Assembly (NCBI GenBank): GCA_949752795.1
Contig: OX457058.1
Location: forward strand, 159,095,353-159,159,352
Direction: 5' to 3'
DNA from: Hyperoodon ampullatus
Taxonomy: Eukaryota; Chordata; Mammalia; Artiodactyla; Ziphiidae
Length of the DNA stretch: 64,000 nucleotides
In this document: positions 1 to 10,389 of the stretch, one piece after another
Layout of the letters: every line of letters starts with the position of its first letter
How positions within the stretch are numbered: position 1 is the stretch's first letter
Notes under the pieces: model-generated
What the model was told of the DNA's origin: nothing
The model's input: the letters and a program-made list of their open reading frames with translations, nothing else
The model's database searches: none
Program-made: the position numbers and the translations under genes

Positions 1-37
1 ACGGTAACAGGACATCCTTCATAGAGATATATTAAGT

Positions 38-50
38 ATAAAATGAGCTT
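38..50. repeat. Left target-site duplication of SINE 51-383
   Basis: The 13-base word ATAAAATGAGCTT here is repeated exactly at 384-396. The pair brackets a complete tRNA-derived SINE and marks L1-mediated insertion by target-primed reverse transcription. Confidence 0.93.
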
Positions 51-383
51 GGGCTTCCCTGGTGGCGCAGTGGTTAAGAATCCGCCTTCCAATGCAAGGG
101 ACACAGGTTCGTGCCCTGGCCCGGGAAGGTCCCACACGCCGTGGAGCAGCTAAGCCCATGCGCCACAACTACTGAGCCCACGTGCCACAACTACTGAAGC
201 CTGCATGCCCAGAGCCCGTGCTCCACAACAAGAGAAGCCACCACAATGAGAAGCCCATGCACCGCGACAAAAAGTAGCCCCCGCTCGCCGCAGCTAGAGA
301 AAGCCCGCGCACAGCAACGAAGACCCAACGCAGCCAAAACGTAAATAAATTTTAAAAATAAATAAATAAGAATAAAAAATAAA
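51..383 (+). mobile_element. Long CHR-type tRNA-derived SINE (cetacean)
   Basis: The element starts GGGCTTCCCTGGTGGCGCAG. It contains a pol III A-box-like segment (TGGCGCAGTGG) and a B-box-like GGTTCGTGCCC, and ends in an A/T-rich tail of AAATAAAT units. It is the long form, about 330 bp, with repeated CCACAACTACTGA-like and AGAGAAGCC units in the body. A perfect 13-bp TSD flanks it. It is non-coding and was moved by L1 enzymes. Its closest relative here is the minus-strand copy at 55461-55781. The class is certain; the subfamily name is from memory. Confidence 0.95.
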
Positions 384-396
384 ATAAAATGAGCTT
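384..396. repeat. Right target-site duplication of SINE 51-383
   Basis: Exact 13-base copy of 38-50, immediately after the A-rich tail. Confidence 0.93.
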
Positions 397-399
397 ATG

Positions 400-480
400 C
401 GTGGTGGAATGCTTACCACAGTGCTGCCATATGGCAGGTGCTTGATAATACAAGTTAGCTATTACTACTGCCACCATATA
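400..480 (+). repeat. MIR fragment (3' part)
   Basis: A run like CAGTGCTGCCATATGGCAGG, then GTGCTTGATAA and TTAGCTATTACTACT, resembles the MIR 3' core (GTGCCTGGCAC...GCTCAATAAATGTTAGCTATTATT). Diverged and short. Confidence 0.5.
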
Positions 481-950
481 CCGCTACATACCATTGCTAT
501 TCTTTTAACTGTACCTGTGAGAATATGCAGTTCTTGCCAAGGGCTGAAGGCTGATTCAGCCTTGAATGTTCAGCTTGTTCATACTTAGTGTAATCAACAG
601 TAAAACTTCCAAAATTTCAACAGAAGTACTAAAAAAAAAAAATCCTTCTGTAGCAAGTACAGTGTTGTGGCTTTATCTTGGCATTAATCTTGAAACACAT
701 TCATGGGGTGTGTATAATATAATTGCCTCTCTTTGCCAGTTATTGGTTATGAATTGGATTTCCTGCCCCTAGGGATGATCCTGATGGGGAAAATAAAATG
801 ATTATGAGACAGGCCCCTGACAACGAATACTCTGTTTAAACCTGAAAAGTATAATTAATGCTTTTAATATTGGTTGTTATTTTTTGATGACCCACTGAAA
901 CTGTTGACTCAGTATTTCCTTATCTGAAGATGTGGGGCTCGACTGGCTCC
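481..950. other. No feature recognised
   Basis: AT-rich sequence with an A10 run near 631. No ORF, repeat or RNA gene could be supported. Confidence 0.5.
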
Positions 951-954
951 AGCT

Positions 955-1190
955 CTCATATTTTGAGCATTTATCACATGCCAAGTCCTGTGGTAAGTGG
1001 ATTACATATGCATCCTCATGCACCTGGCAGCAGCCATGTGGAGCAGGCGTTACTTCTGTTTTATGAAGGAGGGAGAGGGCATTCAGCATCTCGGCAAGCA
1101 GTGGAAGGCCCTGTGGCCAGCACGCAGCACAGCCAGGATGTGCACCCTGGTCTGTCCGATGCTGAAGCTCGTGTTTATAACAACTGTATA
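955..1190 (-). repeat. MIR (reverse orientation)
   Basis: Begins GAGCATTTATCACATGCCAA, then ATTACATATGCATCCTCATG and TTTTATGAAGGAGGGAGAGG. This is the reversed MIR order (interest in size classes: GAGCACTTACTATGTGCC, ...CATTTTACAGATGAGG). The 151-codon minus-strand ORF across it has no protein-like features and is chance. Confidence 0.65.
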
Positions 1191-2590
1191 AGTCTAACAT
1201 TACTATGAAGATCTCTTCCATATCTAACATCCTGAGATTGCACTTAAAGTACTCTTTCCTGTAGTGGGTAAAAGTGTTTTGACATATTGCCTTCAACTTG
1301 AGGGGGAACAATAGTTTAATGAAAATAAACATAGTAATCAGGTATAAATTTACACATTACCACTCAGGGGTGAAGAACTGTAACTTTGTAGTTTTCTGCA
1401 GCTCAGCTCCACTTTGTTCTCAAGTTCCGTCAAGCTGCCTAGAGCAGACAACTTATTTTATGGCATTCTGGTATATTCAGTCCAATCTAGTTGAATTTGC
1501 AGTCCAATGTCAGCATTATTATTTCAGCCACTGCCCGATTTGAAGCTTCTTCACTCCTAAGGGGTAACTCAGAATTTCAGGCTTCTGCTACCTCACTTTT
1601 ATTCTTCTCTCTTTTTTATTTTCTCTTTGTGCCATTGGGTCCTGGGAAAAGCTATAGCCCATCATCCTGGTGGGGAGAGGCATCTCTAGATAGTGCAGTA
1701 GCTTCTGGATCCTTGGCTGACCACTGATGGTAATGAATCTGCTCCTTCTTGGCTTCTGTTGTGTTCTGATAGCTGCCTCAGATGATCAGATTTCATGAAC
1801 TCAGCATCTTCTTTGTTCTGACATCCAATAGATTTTTAGTCCTTATTTATCCCTCATTGGGGTATGTGGGAGCTATGAATCTGCTGCAGGTCACGTGCAG
1901 TTGGCTGACAGAGAAATAGGGAGAAACTTTTCAGTCCCTCTGTCTTGTCATTCCATACTTTTAAAATTATTTCCTCTATGAGTACCTCAGGTTGGCATGC
2001 CTCCCCACTCTAGGCCAAAAACCAGGGGGTTCAGAGTCCACTTGAATACAGAAGCACCACTTAACCCTGTCTTGTTCTTTCTGAAGCTCTCTTGGTTCCT
2101 CCAGCCCACATCCACCCCCATCACCCAAGCTGGGAAGGGCTTTCACTTTACTTATGGGGAAAAAGCGTTCTTTAGGTCAGAGCCTCTCTCCTTCCTGCTC
2201 TTTATCTGTTCTGCAGGCACATCTTCATGCTTTGCATTGTATTATGTGAAAATCCAGCTTTCAGAATTTTTAGGAAAGTATTTTCTCTTATTTGAAGGCT
2301 TGCTTTCAGGAATGTTGTTTAATTATGGGTCCATGGAAGTCTACTTTGATTAAACAAAAATTAAGCAATGACTTTTTTATTCTTGGCCTGTCTGCCTACC
2401 CTTGGAAGCACTTGCAAATGCTTTGGCTATAATTGTTGAAGGGCAGAGATCCTTGGGGAAGTTGGAAACAGCTAGGAGTCCCAGTTGGGGCAGAGAACTC
2501 TATGTCCACCAAGGTTTGCAACTACCTGAGTTTTTGCTGGAAAGCGGATGCCGGATCCACATCCATATTTCTTGCTTATCCTTGTATCTG
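1191..2590. other. Long unassigned stretch
   Basis: About 1.4 kb with no recognised gene or well-matched repeat. Pieces near 1850-2150 have fairly balanced base composition and could be a diverged LTR or L1 relic, but no family could be named. A 118-codon plus-strand ORF (1997-2353) has no domain, signal or known homology visible by eye. Confidence 0.45.
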
Positions 2591-2594
2591 CGTG

Positions 2595-2935
2595 TGACTG
2601 GTTCTAACCAATGAAATGTGAAAGGAATTTTGTATGTTATTTGTATGTTATTTCTAGGTTGCCATTGTTTATTATGGATGTTCTTTCTCTGTGCTCTCTC
2701 CCTTGTCTCCTGCCCACCAGCTGGAAGTCAGTATCAGTGGTGACCTTGAGAGTCTTGTGTTAATACTGGTGGATCCTCTGTCAGCTTGGATACCTGCATG
2801 ACTCTATGGAGTAGGTGATCCCTGCCCATTCTCTTGTTGGTTCAAAAATAAACTTGTCTTGTGAGTAGCTACTTGAGATTTTTTTGGTTTATTTCTTTTA
2901 TCAGCTAGTGTTACTTCAACCAATAAAGCAGGAGT
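2595..2935 (+). mobile_element. Ancient MaLR LTR (MLT1-like)
   Basis: Reads CTGGTTCTAACCAATGAAAT, a C/T-rich middle with CACCAGCTGGAAG, then AATAAACTTGTCTTGTGAGT, and ends TTTATCAGCTAGTGTTACTTC. This matches the MLT1 layout of CCAATGGAATGTG, a polyadenylation signal, AAGCCACTGAGATTTGG and a CAGC(T)AG end. It is strongly diverged. The AATAAA near 2848 fits the LTR polyadenylation signal. No internal retroviral sequence is attached. Confidence 0.6.
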
Positions 2936-3091
2936 GGAAAGACATAATATATTTCTAAAGATTATCCTTGCTACAATCGCAAGTAAAATTTCCTTAAAGG
3001 GAACAAGGCATCTTCAAAGTGAAAGACAAGTCATTCCTTTCATGCTTTGTTTGGACTATACATACGTTATACTTTGATGTTAGGTGTAAGT

Positions 3092-3281
3092 CAGGGATTG
3101 GCAAACTCTGGCCCGTGGTATTTTTATATGGCTGATGGACTGATAACTTGTAAATTTTTAGACAGTTGTAAAAACCAAACCAAAGAAACAAAGAAGAAGA
3201 ATATGTGGCAGAGATCATATGTGACCCTCAAGTCTAAAATATTTACTGTCTGGTCCTTTACAGGAAATTTGCCGTCTCCTG
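3092..3281 (+). mobile_element. Non-autonomous hAT-Charlie-class DNA transposon
   Basis: The left end CAGGGATTGGCAAA and the reverse complement of the right end, CAGGAGACGGCAAA, match at 10 of 14 positions as terminal inverted repeats. The body has the family's GGCCCGTGG start, a TCTAAAATATTTACTGTCTG block and GGTCCTTTACAGGAAA. Flanking 8-mers (3084-3091 and 3282-3289) match at 5 of 8, consistent with an old 8-bp hAT target duplication. At 190 bp it is internally deleted and encodes no transposase. Confidence 0.78.
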
Positions 3282-3289
3282 GCATAAAT

Positions 3290-3779
3290 AGTGGGGAAAC
3301 CAATGAGCTTAAAGTACATTGTGTAGAGAAGACTGCTTTGAACATAAAGAATTGAATAGTCTATCCTGGGTTGACCTGTGCTGTTATAATTTAGGCCTTT
3401 GAAGTTGATAGGAACTCTGTGGAAAGTGTATACTTGACCCAACCCTAATGGAAAAGTACAAAGATTTGCTCAGTCTTCATTTCTTGTTTCGGTAGGACTA
3501 GAAGCAGCTTGACTTGTTCATACAATTGGCTGATTATTTTTGAAGCTGATAGTTTGTTATTAGACAGACACAGTCAGAGAGGAGAAACTATTCTTTTTCG
3601 TTTATTTTGGATTGGTAACTCCCTAAAACAAGGCCAATGCCTCTTGGATTTATAGGGTGGATGAAACATTTTCAACACTTCAATAAGGAAAAGAAATTCC
3701 CTTGAGACTTGAGTAACTGAAACACAGTAACGTTTTTCTCTTTCTCCATTTATAGCCTCAGAAAAGTCAAGCACATTTG
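3290..3779. other. No feature recognised
   Basis: Unique-looking sequence between the hAT element and the AT-rich block at 3780. No coding signal. Confidence 0.45.
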
Positions 3780-4250
3780 TCCAGAATAATCTAGATTAAC
3801 CATCAGTTTCTAACTTTATTATAAATATATAATATTCAGTAGGTTTGCAGCCAAACCTACCCATTTGATCCCCGGGTCATTGATAATAATTAAGAAGGCT
3901 GTGCTTGTGGTTTCCAAGGGGGAGCAAAATCAAGGCTGTATTATGATTAAGCCTCTGCTTATGATATGTACCAATGAGTAGGATTTGTTTAAATTGGCAG
4001 ATTTTAAATGCTAGTGTGAAATATTTTTTATTTTCCTGCCACTAATTATGTTATGATTAAGTTACATCCACTGGAGTGTAATTATCTATTGCATAATACT
4101 TTTTATACACGGGTCCCCAGAAATTTGCTACTTCAATAGCGCTGACTGAGGGTTTGCTGCACCTTCTTAATGATAAAACTTTCACACAGTTTGGTTTATC
4201 TTCTCCCTAGGAACTCCTTAGTAATCATTTTCAGAAGAATAAAATCCTAG
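3780..4250. other. Repeat-free AT-rich block with homeodomain-like sites (candidate regulatory element)
   Basis: No repeat family is recognisable. The block carries several TAATTA/ATTA cores (about 3888, 4043 and 4079) and palindromic stretches, and is free of simple repeats. This resembles the composition of conserved non-coding enhancers. It is inference only, since no alignment is available. Confidence 0.3.
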
Positions 4251-4654
4251 TCTAGGTTGTTTATCTTGCAGATAGGTTTTTTCATCTGGCCCTTGTGAAT
4301 TCTGGGGCAATCATGATGGTAGTGAGTCCGTAAGTAGAAAGGGTCCTGCTCAACCATGGTAGTAGGAAGCTTCTCCAAGAGGTGGCACTGAGAGTTCATT
4401 TTTATTTTCGTATCCATTTTGATAGCTTTGTGTTTTTCCGAGTCACAGAACAATGGAACTCTGATAGATGTTTTATAATTGACACCGCCTATTTCCTTCC
4501 TATTTATATTCTTCTATGTTTTAGATAGCTATATAATCTTCTTTTCGTCTGAGACTCTGAAGCTTTATATTCATTCACTGTGTGGGTGGGGAGAATAAAG
4601 TTCCTCCTAGCTACCCCAGTCTTGGTTCCTACTCCCCCTTTTCCCTGCATTCTA

Positions 4655-4770
4655 GCCTGAGTGCCATCATGGCAAACACCGTATCTGTCTTTCCCACCAT
4701 TTGATTCCTAAGAATCTTGGATAGTGCCTGGCACCAGACAAAAGTTTGCTGAAAGAATTAATGAATGACA
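4655..4770 (+). repeat. L2 3' end
   Basis: Reads CACCGTATCTGTCTTTC, later ATAGTGCCTGGCACCAGA, and ends TTTGCTGAAAGAATTAATGA. This is the L2 3' terminus (GTGCCTGGCACATAGTAGG... TTGTTGAATGAATGA). Confidence 0.75.
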
Positions 4771-4939
4771 TCTCTGCCCTGCAGTGGCTTCTGAGAGCCT
4801 TCTCAACAATGCTTTTTGCTTTCTGGAGCTCATTTTATTCTTCTGGAGATTAAATGGTTACATTATATCAACTTTTAATTCTTTCCCTACGATTCTATGA
4901 TTTTAGATATGCACCTTATGATTGATTTATTTTACTTGT

Positions 4940-5400
4940 TCATTCAGTCATTCAGCAAGCATTTATTATGCACCTTCTATGTGCCAAGTAATGTTCAGAG
5001 TGCAGTGATGATCACAGTTGAAAAGGTCCCTGATCTCATAGAGCTTATATTTTTATTCTGACAGACAGAAAACTAAATGAATCACAGAAGTGTTAGATAG
5101 TGATGCATGCTCTGTAGAGATGAAAGCAGAACACTGTGAATGAGAGTGGCTGGGGGTTACTTTAGATTAGTTTAGAGAAGCTTTTCTAAGGAGGTGGTAT
5201 CAGCCAGTGATGCAGGGGTAGTGTGGAAGGGAAGAGATCGCAGGCAGAAGGAGCAATGAAGGAAACTCCTCCTGCCAGGAACATGACTGACACATTCAAA
5301 GAAGGCCAGTAGGGCTGGAGCGTATGGAACAAATGAGAAGCTGAAGCTTTGAGTAGGCATTGGAGGTGGCTTGGGTATGTGTCAGAATGGGGTGGGGACA
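4940..5400 (-). repeat. L2 fragment, reverse
   Basis: Starts TTCATTCAGTCATTCAGCAA, GCATTTATTATGCACCTTCT and ATGTGCCAAG, the reversed L2 3' end. It continues through GGTCCCTGATCTCATAGAGC, CAGACAGAAAACTAAATG, and an AAGGCCAGTAGGGCTGGAGC block from the L2 3' region. About 460 bp, one of the longest L2 relics here. ORFs inside it are not L2 protein. Confidence 0.8.
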
Positions 5401-6110
5401 GCCTAAAGATAACATTAATGATTCAACATCAAAACATTAGCAAAAGTAGTGTTTGAAAAGCAGTCTTGGGATGGAGGGCAAAAAGCTGAAAATTAATCTT
5501 TGATTTTAGTCCATCTTCTGCATTCACACACCTGAAACCTGGACAAACCTTATGCCTAAGTGTAGGCTGTTGCACCAAATATCCTTAAAGAAGGGTCAGA
5601 AAATAAAGAGAGAAAGAAAAAAAAATTCTACGCAGTTTAATCCAAAATGGATTCGCAGGGGAAGGTCTTTCTTCTCGAAAGCAATTATATTTTACAGCGT
5701 ATTCTTTTCCCTGTTGTCTCAGCTTCCCATGATGCCTGACTTCATTAAAACCGGCAGGAAACAGTATTTTCTGTGATGTGCTAGTAGAATTATATCTTCT
5801 GAGCTGCGACTAATTGTTTTGATGAAAACAAGAAAACTGCAGTATCACACTATATGAGAAGAAGAAGATGAATGCTTGCACACTGGGCAAACTTGGAGAG
5901 AAAGGAAACAAAGAGAAAAATGACAAAACCACAGCACGTTGTTTTATCTGTCACATTTTGTTTATATAAAACATAAAACTAGGAGAGAGCTTGGCTTAAT
6001 GACAGATCAGAGTGCTGTCTGAGAAGAACTCTGAGCTTTGTACAGGCATTTCTCTGTGTGTCCGTGTGTGTGTGATGTGTCTTCTCAAACATATTTTTTT
6101 GCTTATTTTG
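5401..6110. other. No repeat or gene recognised
   Basis: Unique-looking AT-rich DNA with A-rich runs around 5610-5625 and a short GTGTGTG run near 6055-6073. No supported coding region. Confidence 0.45.
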
Positions 6111-6114
6111 TTAC

Positions 6115-6290
6115 AGTCTTGATTCCTCAGTTTTTAAAATGGGGATAAGTGTGTTTATTGTAGCCATATCTCAAGAAATGCTGACAGGATATAGTTGTAG
6201 TGAAAAGAGATACGATAGCTGAAATACCTGAATTGTTATTGTGCCCTGTCTACTTTAATAATACTATGAACTCAAAGTAAACCAACCCCT
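6115..6290 (+). repeat. Possible MIR
   Basis: GATTCCTCAGTTTTTAAAAT followed by GGGGATAAG and a later CCATATCTCAAGAAATGCTG resembles the MIR segment CCTCAGTTTCCTCATCTGTAAAATGGGGATAA. Weak match. Confidence 0.4.
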
Positions 6291-6299
6291 TCTTTGTAG

Positions 6300-6700
6300 C
6301 TGTGAGGATAATTGGGCTCTATTTTTACCTTTGCCTCCAAAAGAGTGAGGCCCTGAGTCACTCTCTTCTACTCTGGGAACCCCACCTGGGTTACTTGGAT
6401 TTGATCAGATCAACAGTGAAGTCCTTCCCTGTTCTGAGGCCTGTGATCCTAAATATATATCAACCCTTAATATTTCCTCCATGTATTTTGACTGTATAGC
6501 CACAGGGACTCATGGTTTATCTCCCAGTAATGTTCTGGTAATTGTAACAAATGAGAATAGAAAAGAGATAGAAGAGGTACTTTATTTGAAGTCTATTTTC
6601 AGAAAGCAAAAAGCCTTTATATATCTACCAAATCCTTCCTACTTCTTATCACTATAAAAAGGAAACAAAATCATTGCTGGAACCAGAGGGATGATTGATC
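6300..6700. other. No feature recognised
   Basis: Mixed sequence with no identifiable gene or repeat. Confidence 0.4.
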
Positions 6701-6708
6701 TGTTTGAC

Positions 6709-6865
6709 ATCTGTGCTACTCAAGTGTGGTCTGAGAAGCAGCAGCAACGTCACTTGGGAGCTTGTTGACCGTACAGAATCTCAGGCCCTACCCCAGACCT
6801 AGAGTCAGCATCTTCATTATAACCAGAGTTCTAGGTGAATCATTTGCCTGTTAAAATTTAAGAGG
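6709..6865 (+). mobile_element. MER20-like hAT-Charlie element
   Basis: Reads GCTACTCAAGTGTGGTCTGA, AGCAGCAGCAACGTCACTTG and GGAGCTTGTTGACC, then CAGAATCTCAGGCCCTACCC and CAGACCTA. This follows the MER20 consensus order (CTCAAAGTGTGGTCC, AGCAGCATCAGCATCACCTGGGA, CTCAGGCCCCACCCCAGACC). A non-coding MITE-type DNA transposon. Confidence 0.75.
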
Positions 6866-6869
6866 CTCT

Positions 6870-8115
6870 ATTTCAGATGAGGTATCCATTCTAACCTCAA
6901 ACAGAGTAAACACACTGTTACTGCAAGAGACCCACCTGCAGCACACTGGTTGCTCTTGCCCTATACCTTGAAGTTTGTCTGCAGAATCACTTACAAAATA
7001 TTGTACAATGTAAGAAGTGGTATTCCTCGTTCAACTTCAGAGCTGAATCAGTGACCCGTTTCACTGTTGGTGGTTACCGTTCAATATTTAAAAGTGTAAT
7101 TCACATTTCTGCTTGCTGAGATGAGCATATTTTGAAGAAATGCCCATGCTGGAAAAAAATATTCACCTCAATTTCTCATCTGAAGGCTATAGAATTGATA
7201 AGCAACCTCTCTGTCTACTTGTTTTTAAAGTAATATTCAAAATAATGTTCTTCCTTTTGTGTGTGCATTGAATACAAAATTGTGTGTGTGTGTGTGTGCA
7301 GGAAAGGTGGCAGATGGATATTGGCCTCTGTTAAAATATACTTACTCTTGATGTATGCATAGGGTCATAGTACAGTGGGCTCAAAGATGATTGTCTTGGA
7401 TGGATATTTCTTTTCCTATTATTAGGGCCTGAAATTGAATAGGTGATTTTTGTACCACAGAGATGGTGATTTTACCATAGAAGGTAAAAATGAGCTACCT
7501 TGAATGCTGTTGAGTTGCTCATTTCACCTGAGGTCTGTTATGTGGCTCTGGGAGTTTAGTTGTACTTTCAGTGTATCACTTGGATCCTTTTCTTAGAGAA
7601 AAATGATTAGAGAATCTCAAAAGAATGCACACAAGCCATACCTCTGACTTAAACAGGAGCAGACCAGAAACCACACAGTGCAAAAGGGAATCTTACTGGC
7701 AAGAAGTGGGAAATCTTCTGGAGTCATCAGGGCAATATTTGAATTGGATGACAGCAGAAGTCAACAGACCTCAGGTTTCAGCTTTAAGAGCTGAGTATGT
7801 CTTAGCTGACACTGTATACACTATGAGTTTGGAGACCTCATTTATAATACAACAAGCTGTTTTGGTCAGTCTGTATAGGAAGGGGGTTCTTCAAGAAATA
7901 GGAAAGCACATCAATAAATCTTTTGAGTTCAGGTCTCCAATAATAACTCCAGACATACAGTTCTTTGCCTCTGAATAGTTGATCCTGTGGAGAAGAAGTA
8001 AGAAGTGGGGAGTGATCCAAAAGAGTTGTTTGATTTTATTCATATGGTTGTGGGCTTGACCTGTGTTACAGCTTCATAACATGTTAGGTTTCCTGGAAGA
8101 AGCATTGGAGTTATG
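6870..8115. other. Mostly unassigned; contains a TG microsatellite
   Basis: No gene or long repeat recognised. A 117-codon plus-strand ORF at 7625-7978 has no visible domain, no nearby start context or splice evidence, and is probably chance. Confidence 0.45.
7281..7298. repeat. (TG)9 microsatellite
   Basis: Nine perfect TG dinucleotides. Potentially length-polymorphic. Confidence 0.9.
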
Positions 8116-8119
8116 CTAG

Positions 8120-8265
8120 TTAATCCTTTTATTCTATAGATTGGTGAACTAAGTCCCAGTGAGCCTGAATGACATGCCAAGCTCACAGAGTTTGGTAGCA
8201 GAATTAGGACTGGAACTCAGTATTCTTGAATTACAGGACAGTGTACTTCCTGCTACATGAGAAGA
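8120..8265 (-). repeat. MIR, reverse
   Basis: ATTCTATAGATTGGTGAACT, AAGTCCCAGTGAGCC, ATGCCAAGCTCACAGAGTT and GGACTGGAACTCAGTATTC follow the reversed MIR (ATTTTACAGATGAGGAAACTGAGGC, CAAGGTCACACAGCTAG, AGGATTCGAACCCAGG). Confidence 0.8.
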
Positions 8266-8564
8266 TAGAATGCTATAGGAGCATAGAGAATACAGGAGAA
8301 AGTTAACCCATGAAAGTTTAAAGCAGACCCCCAGATTACAAGAACTTGTATCCAGTTGTCCCAGACTGCAAATGCCCCTTTGCCTAGCCATCAGTGCCAT
8401 GACACACAGGTCCTGAACTTTTCCAACCTGGTATATGTGTGTGTAAAAGGCTTCCATACAAAGGAAGCTCAGTGGACACCTTCATAACAAACTGGCACGA
8501 GGGAAATCTGCTCCACCAGAAGATGGGAGGTAGAGTGTGGGTAGGGTGCTGCCAGTCCTTTACT

Positions 8565-8700
8565 GTGCATTCATTTGTTCAACAAGGGTATCTTGGCTGT
8601 AAGCCAGCATCTGAGTTAAGCAGCAGTAATGTAAAAATGAGCAAAATACATACTCTGTCTTCAAAAAGTTTATAATCCAGTGGAGGAGACAGGTAGGTAA
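8565..8700 (-). repeat. L2 3' end, reverse
   Basis: TGCATTCATTTGTTCAACAA, then ATCTGAGTTAAGCAGCAGTA and TATAATCCAGTGGAGGAGAC, the reversed L2 tail. It is followed directly by a second copy at 8715. Confidence 0.65.
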
Positions 8701-8714
8701 ATAGGCAATTTCTT

Positions 8715-8985
8715 TATTCACTGCATTTTTTGAATTCTGTGTCAGACACTGAGTTTGTCATGGGGAACACAATAAAAACAATCCAGACACAGTCCCTGCA
8801 CTCAAGGAGCTCACTATACAGCCAGGATAACAACATTAAAGAAATTTGTGAATAATTAGTTTGGTGATAAAGGTTTATATCTGGATTTTGGAAGCATAAA
8901 TTAAGGTCCTTTGATACAAATGAGGATGGGGGGTGGGGTTAGGGGAATGACTGACTTGAATTCAATCATGAAGAGCAGTGATGAA
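8715..8985 (-). repeat. Second L2 3' end, reverse
   Basis: TTCTTTATTCACTGCATTTT, TGTGTCAGACACTGAG, GGGGAACACAATAAAAACAA and GTCCCTGCACTCAAGGAGCT, the reversed L2 tail again. The two copies lie head to tail in the same orientation. Confidence 0.75.
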
Positions 8986-8989
8986 TTAA

Positions 8990-9850
8990 GCAAGAGATAC
9001 CCCTCAGAGTTCATGGTGTCCCTAGATTTTTCTGGCCCTTTTTCGTAAGTCATGGAATGTCCTTGAGAACATGCAAAGATGAAGATAGACTTACTTCCCT
9101 AACTTGAAACAACACCTTCTCACTACGGCCCTGAGAGTTGAATGAGGCAATCACTTCTTTTGATTTCTTTGGCTAGGAAGAGAGGAGTTTTGGCTCGGAA
9201 GAGAGGAGTTTTGGCTCTTTCCCCAGAAGGCTGTTTTCCGCATGCATCACTTTGTGTGACAGCTTAGCTATATGATTAGTAGGTACTGACTTAAGCAAGA
9301 AACATCCTGCTGGATGTAACTGGACTATGGGGGCTTATTGTTTGGGGCTATTTCCATTGGGATACTGGAGACCTCAGATGGTTTGTTTTTGTTCCCTTTC
9401 CCAAAATGTTCCCTCTGAGGCTTTGAGAATCCAAGTCAGGCTCTCAAGGACTGTTAAGCTTTCTAGAGAGTCTGTAGGTGCTAAATAGAGAAATTTAACT
9501 CAGAAGATTGTTTACAGGTGCCGAGTTGAAGTGCACCCTAGACCCACGATTATTGCTTCTTGTACCCGTGTTAGACTGTTCGCTTTGCAGAGACTGTATT
9601 TAAGTTTACAGTCGTTTCCCAAGCAACTTACCTGCCAGCCTTGCTCCTGGAGGTTTAGATGAGATAATTGTGGGTGTGGGAGTTTAAAGCTCTTGTCTTA
9701 AAGTACAAAATCATGTTGATAGTAGGAATTGGATATTTTTCATCTGTGTATTGTCAACTCCTAACACAGTCTTGGAATGTAACAGTTTTAATACATATTA
9801 ATTTATTTTTTAATTGAAAAAATTGGATATAATTTTGGTTAGTTTGAAAT
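8990..9850. other. No gene recognised; contains a 21-bp tandem duplication
   Basis: Unique-looking sequence. The only structure seen is the short tandem repeat at 9171-9217. Confidence 0.45.
9171..9217. repeat. 21-bp tandem duplication
   Basis: Two 21-base units starting GGCTAGGAAGAGAGG and GGCTCGGAAGAGAGG, differing at one base, then a partial third unit (GGCTC). Confidence 0.9.
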
Positions 9851-9854
9851 CTTG

Positions 9855-9930
9855 TCCCATCAATGCCACTATCTAGCTGTGTGATATTAGCTTTTCTTAA
9901 CTTCTGCTTCCTTAGCAGTAAAATGGCAGC
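9855..9930 (+). repeat. MIR fragment
   Basis: AATGCCACTATCTAGCTGTG, TGATATTAGC and CTTCCTTAGCAGTAAAATGG match MIR (GCCACTTACTAGCTGTGTGACC...CTCAGTTTCCTCATCTGTAAAATGG). It joins directly to an L2 in the other orientation. Confidence 0.78.
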
Positions 9931-9931
9931 A

Positions 9932-10071
9932 TTCATTCATTCAACATATGTTTATTTATCACTTACTGTATTCCAGGAAATGTAATACGTTCTAGAGAGT
10001 CTATGAAAGGTAATAGAAGAAATAGTCCCCACCCGTTGTGGCTGCTTGTCTGCTGGAGATGAAAGACAGTT
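9932..10071 (-). repeat. L2 3' end, reverse
   Basis: CATTCATTCATTCAACATAT, GTTTATTTATCACTTACTGT and ATTCCAGGAAATG are the reversed L2 terminus. The young L1 at 10083 inserted just beyond its end. Confidence 0.75.
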
Positions 10072-10082
10072 AAAAAGCTGAT
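10072..10082. repeat. Left TSD of L1 stump
   Basis: AAAAAGCTGAT is repeated exactly at 10282-10292 after the second A tract. Confidence 0.8.
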
Positions 10083-10281
10083 ATGACCACCTAGAGGGGT
10101 GGGATAGGGAGGGTGGGAGGGAGGGAGACGCAAGAGGGAAGAGATATGGGAACATGTATATGTATAACTGATTTACTTTGTTATAAAGCAGAAACTAACA
10201 CACCATTGTAAAGCAATTATACTCCAATGAAGATGTAAAAAAAAAAAGAGATCCTTACATCTACTTTCATAAATCAAAAAA
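10083..10281 (+). mobile_element. 5'-truncated cetartiodactyl L1 3' end with double A tail
   Basis: The last about 150 bases of the L1 3' UTR are present: GGAGGGTGGGAGGGAGGGAG, TATGTATAACTGATTTACTT, TAAAGCAGAAACTAACACAC and AATTATACTCCAATGAAGAT. An A11 tract at 10237-10247 is followed by 28 non-L1 bases (10248-10275) and a second A tract. The TSD lies after the second tract, so the extra bases came with the insertion. This is the layout of a 3' transduction. Confidence 0.9.
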
Positions 10282-10292
10282 AAAAAGCTGAT
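10282..10292. repeat. Right TSD of L1 stump
   Basis: Exact copy of 10072-10082. Its leading A bases merge with the second A tract. Confidence 0.8.
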
Positions 10293-10389
10293 GTAATAGA
10301 AGTCTATTCATCAATAATGATGGAAACCAATAGTTACTTGATTAATTTTTAAGTTAGTTAAAGTGAGGAATTATAAAACTACCCACATG

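Noticed and set aside
51..383. tRNA gene (A and B box present)
   Set aside because: No cloverleaf with proper acceptor and anticodon stems; the boxes belong to a SINE with A-rich tail and TSD. The same holds for all other CHR SINEs and MIRs.
877..1332. 151-codon minus-strand ORF
   Set aside because: It lies over a reversed MIR, has no domain-like pattern, and shares space with plus-strand ORFs of similar quality.
2595..2935. 3' end of a host gene (AATAAA present)
   Set aside because: The polyadenylation signal sits at its usual place in an MLT1-like LTR and no coding exon lies upstream.
7625..7978. 117-codon plus-strand ORF in unique DNA
   Set aside because: No recognisable protein features, no splice or promoter context; length is unremarkable for 64 kb of random six-frame ORFs.
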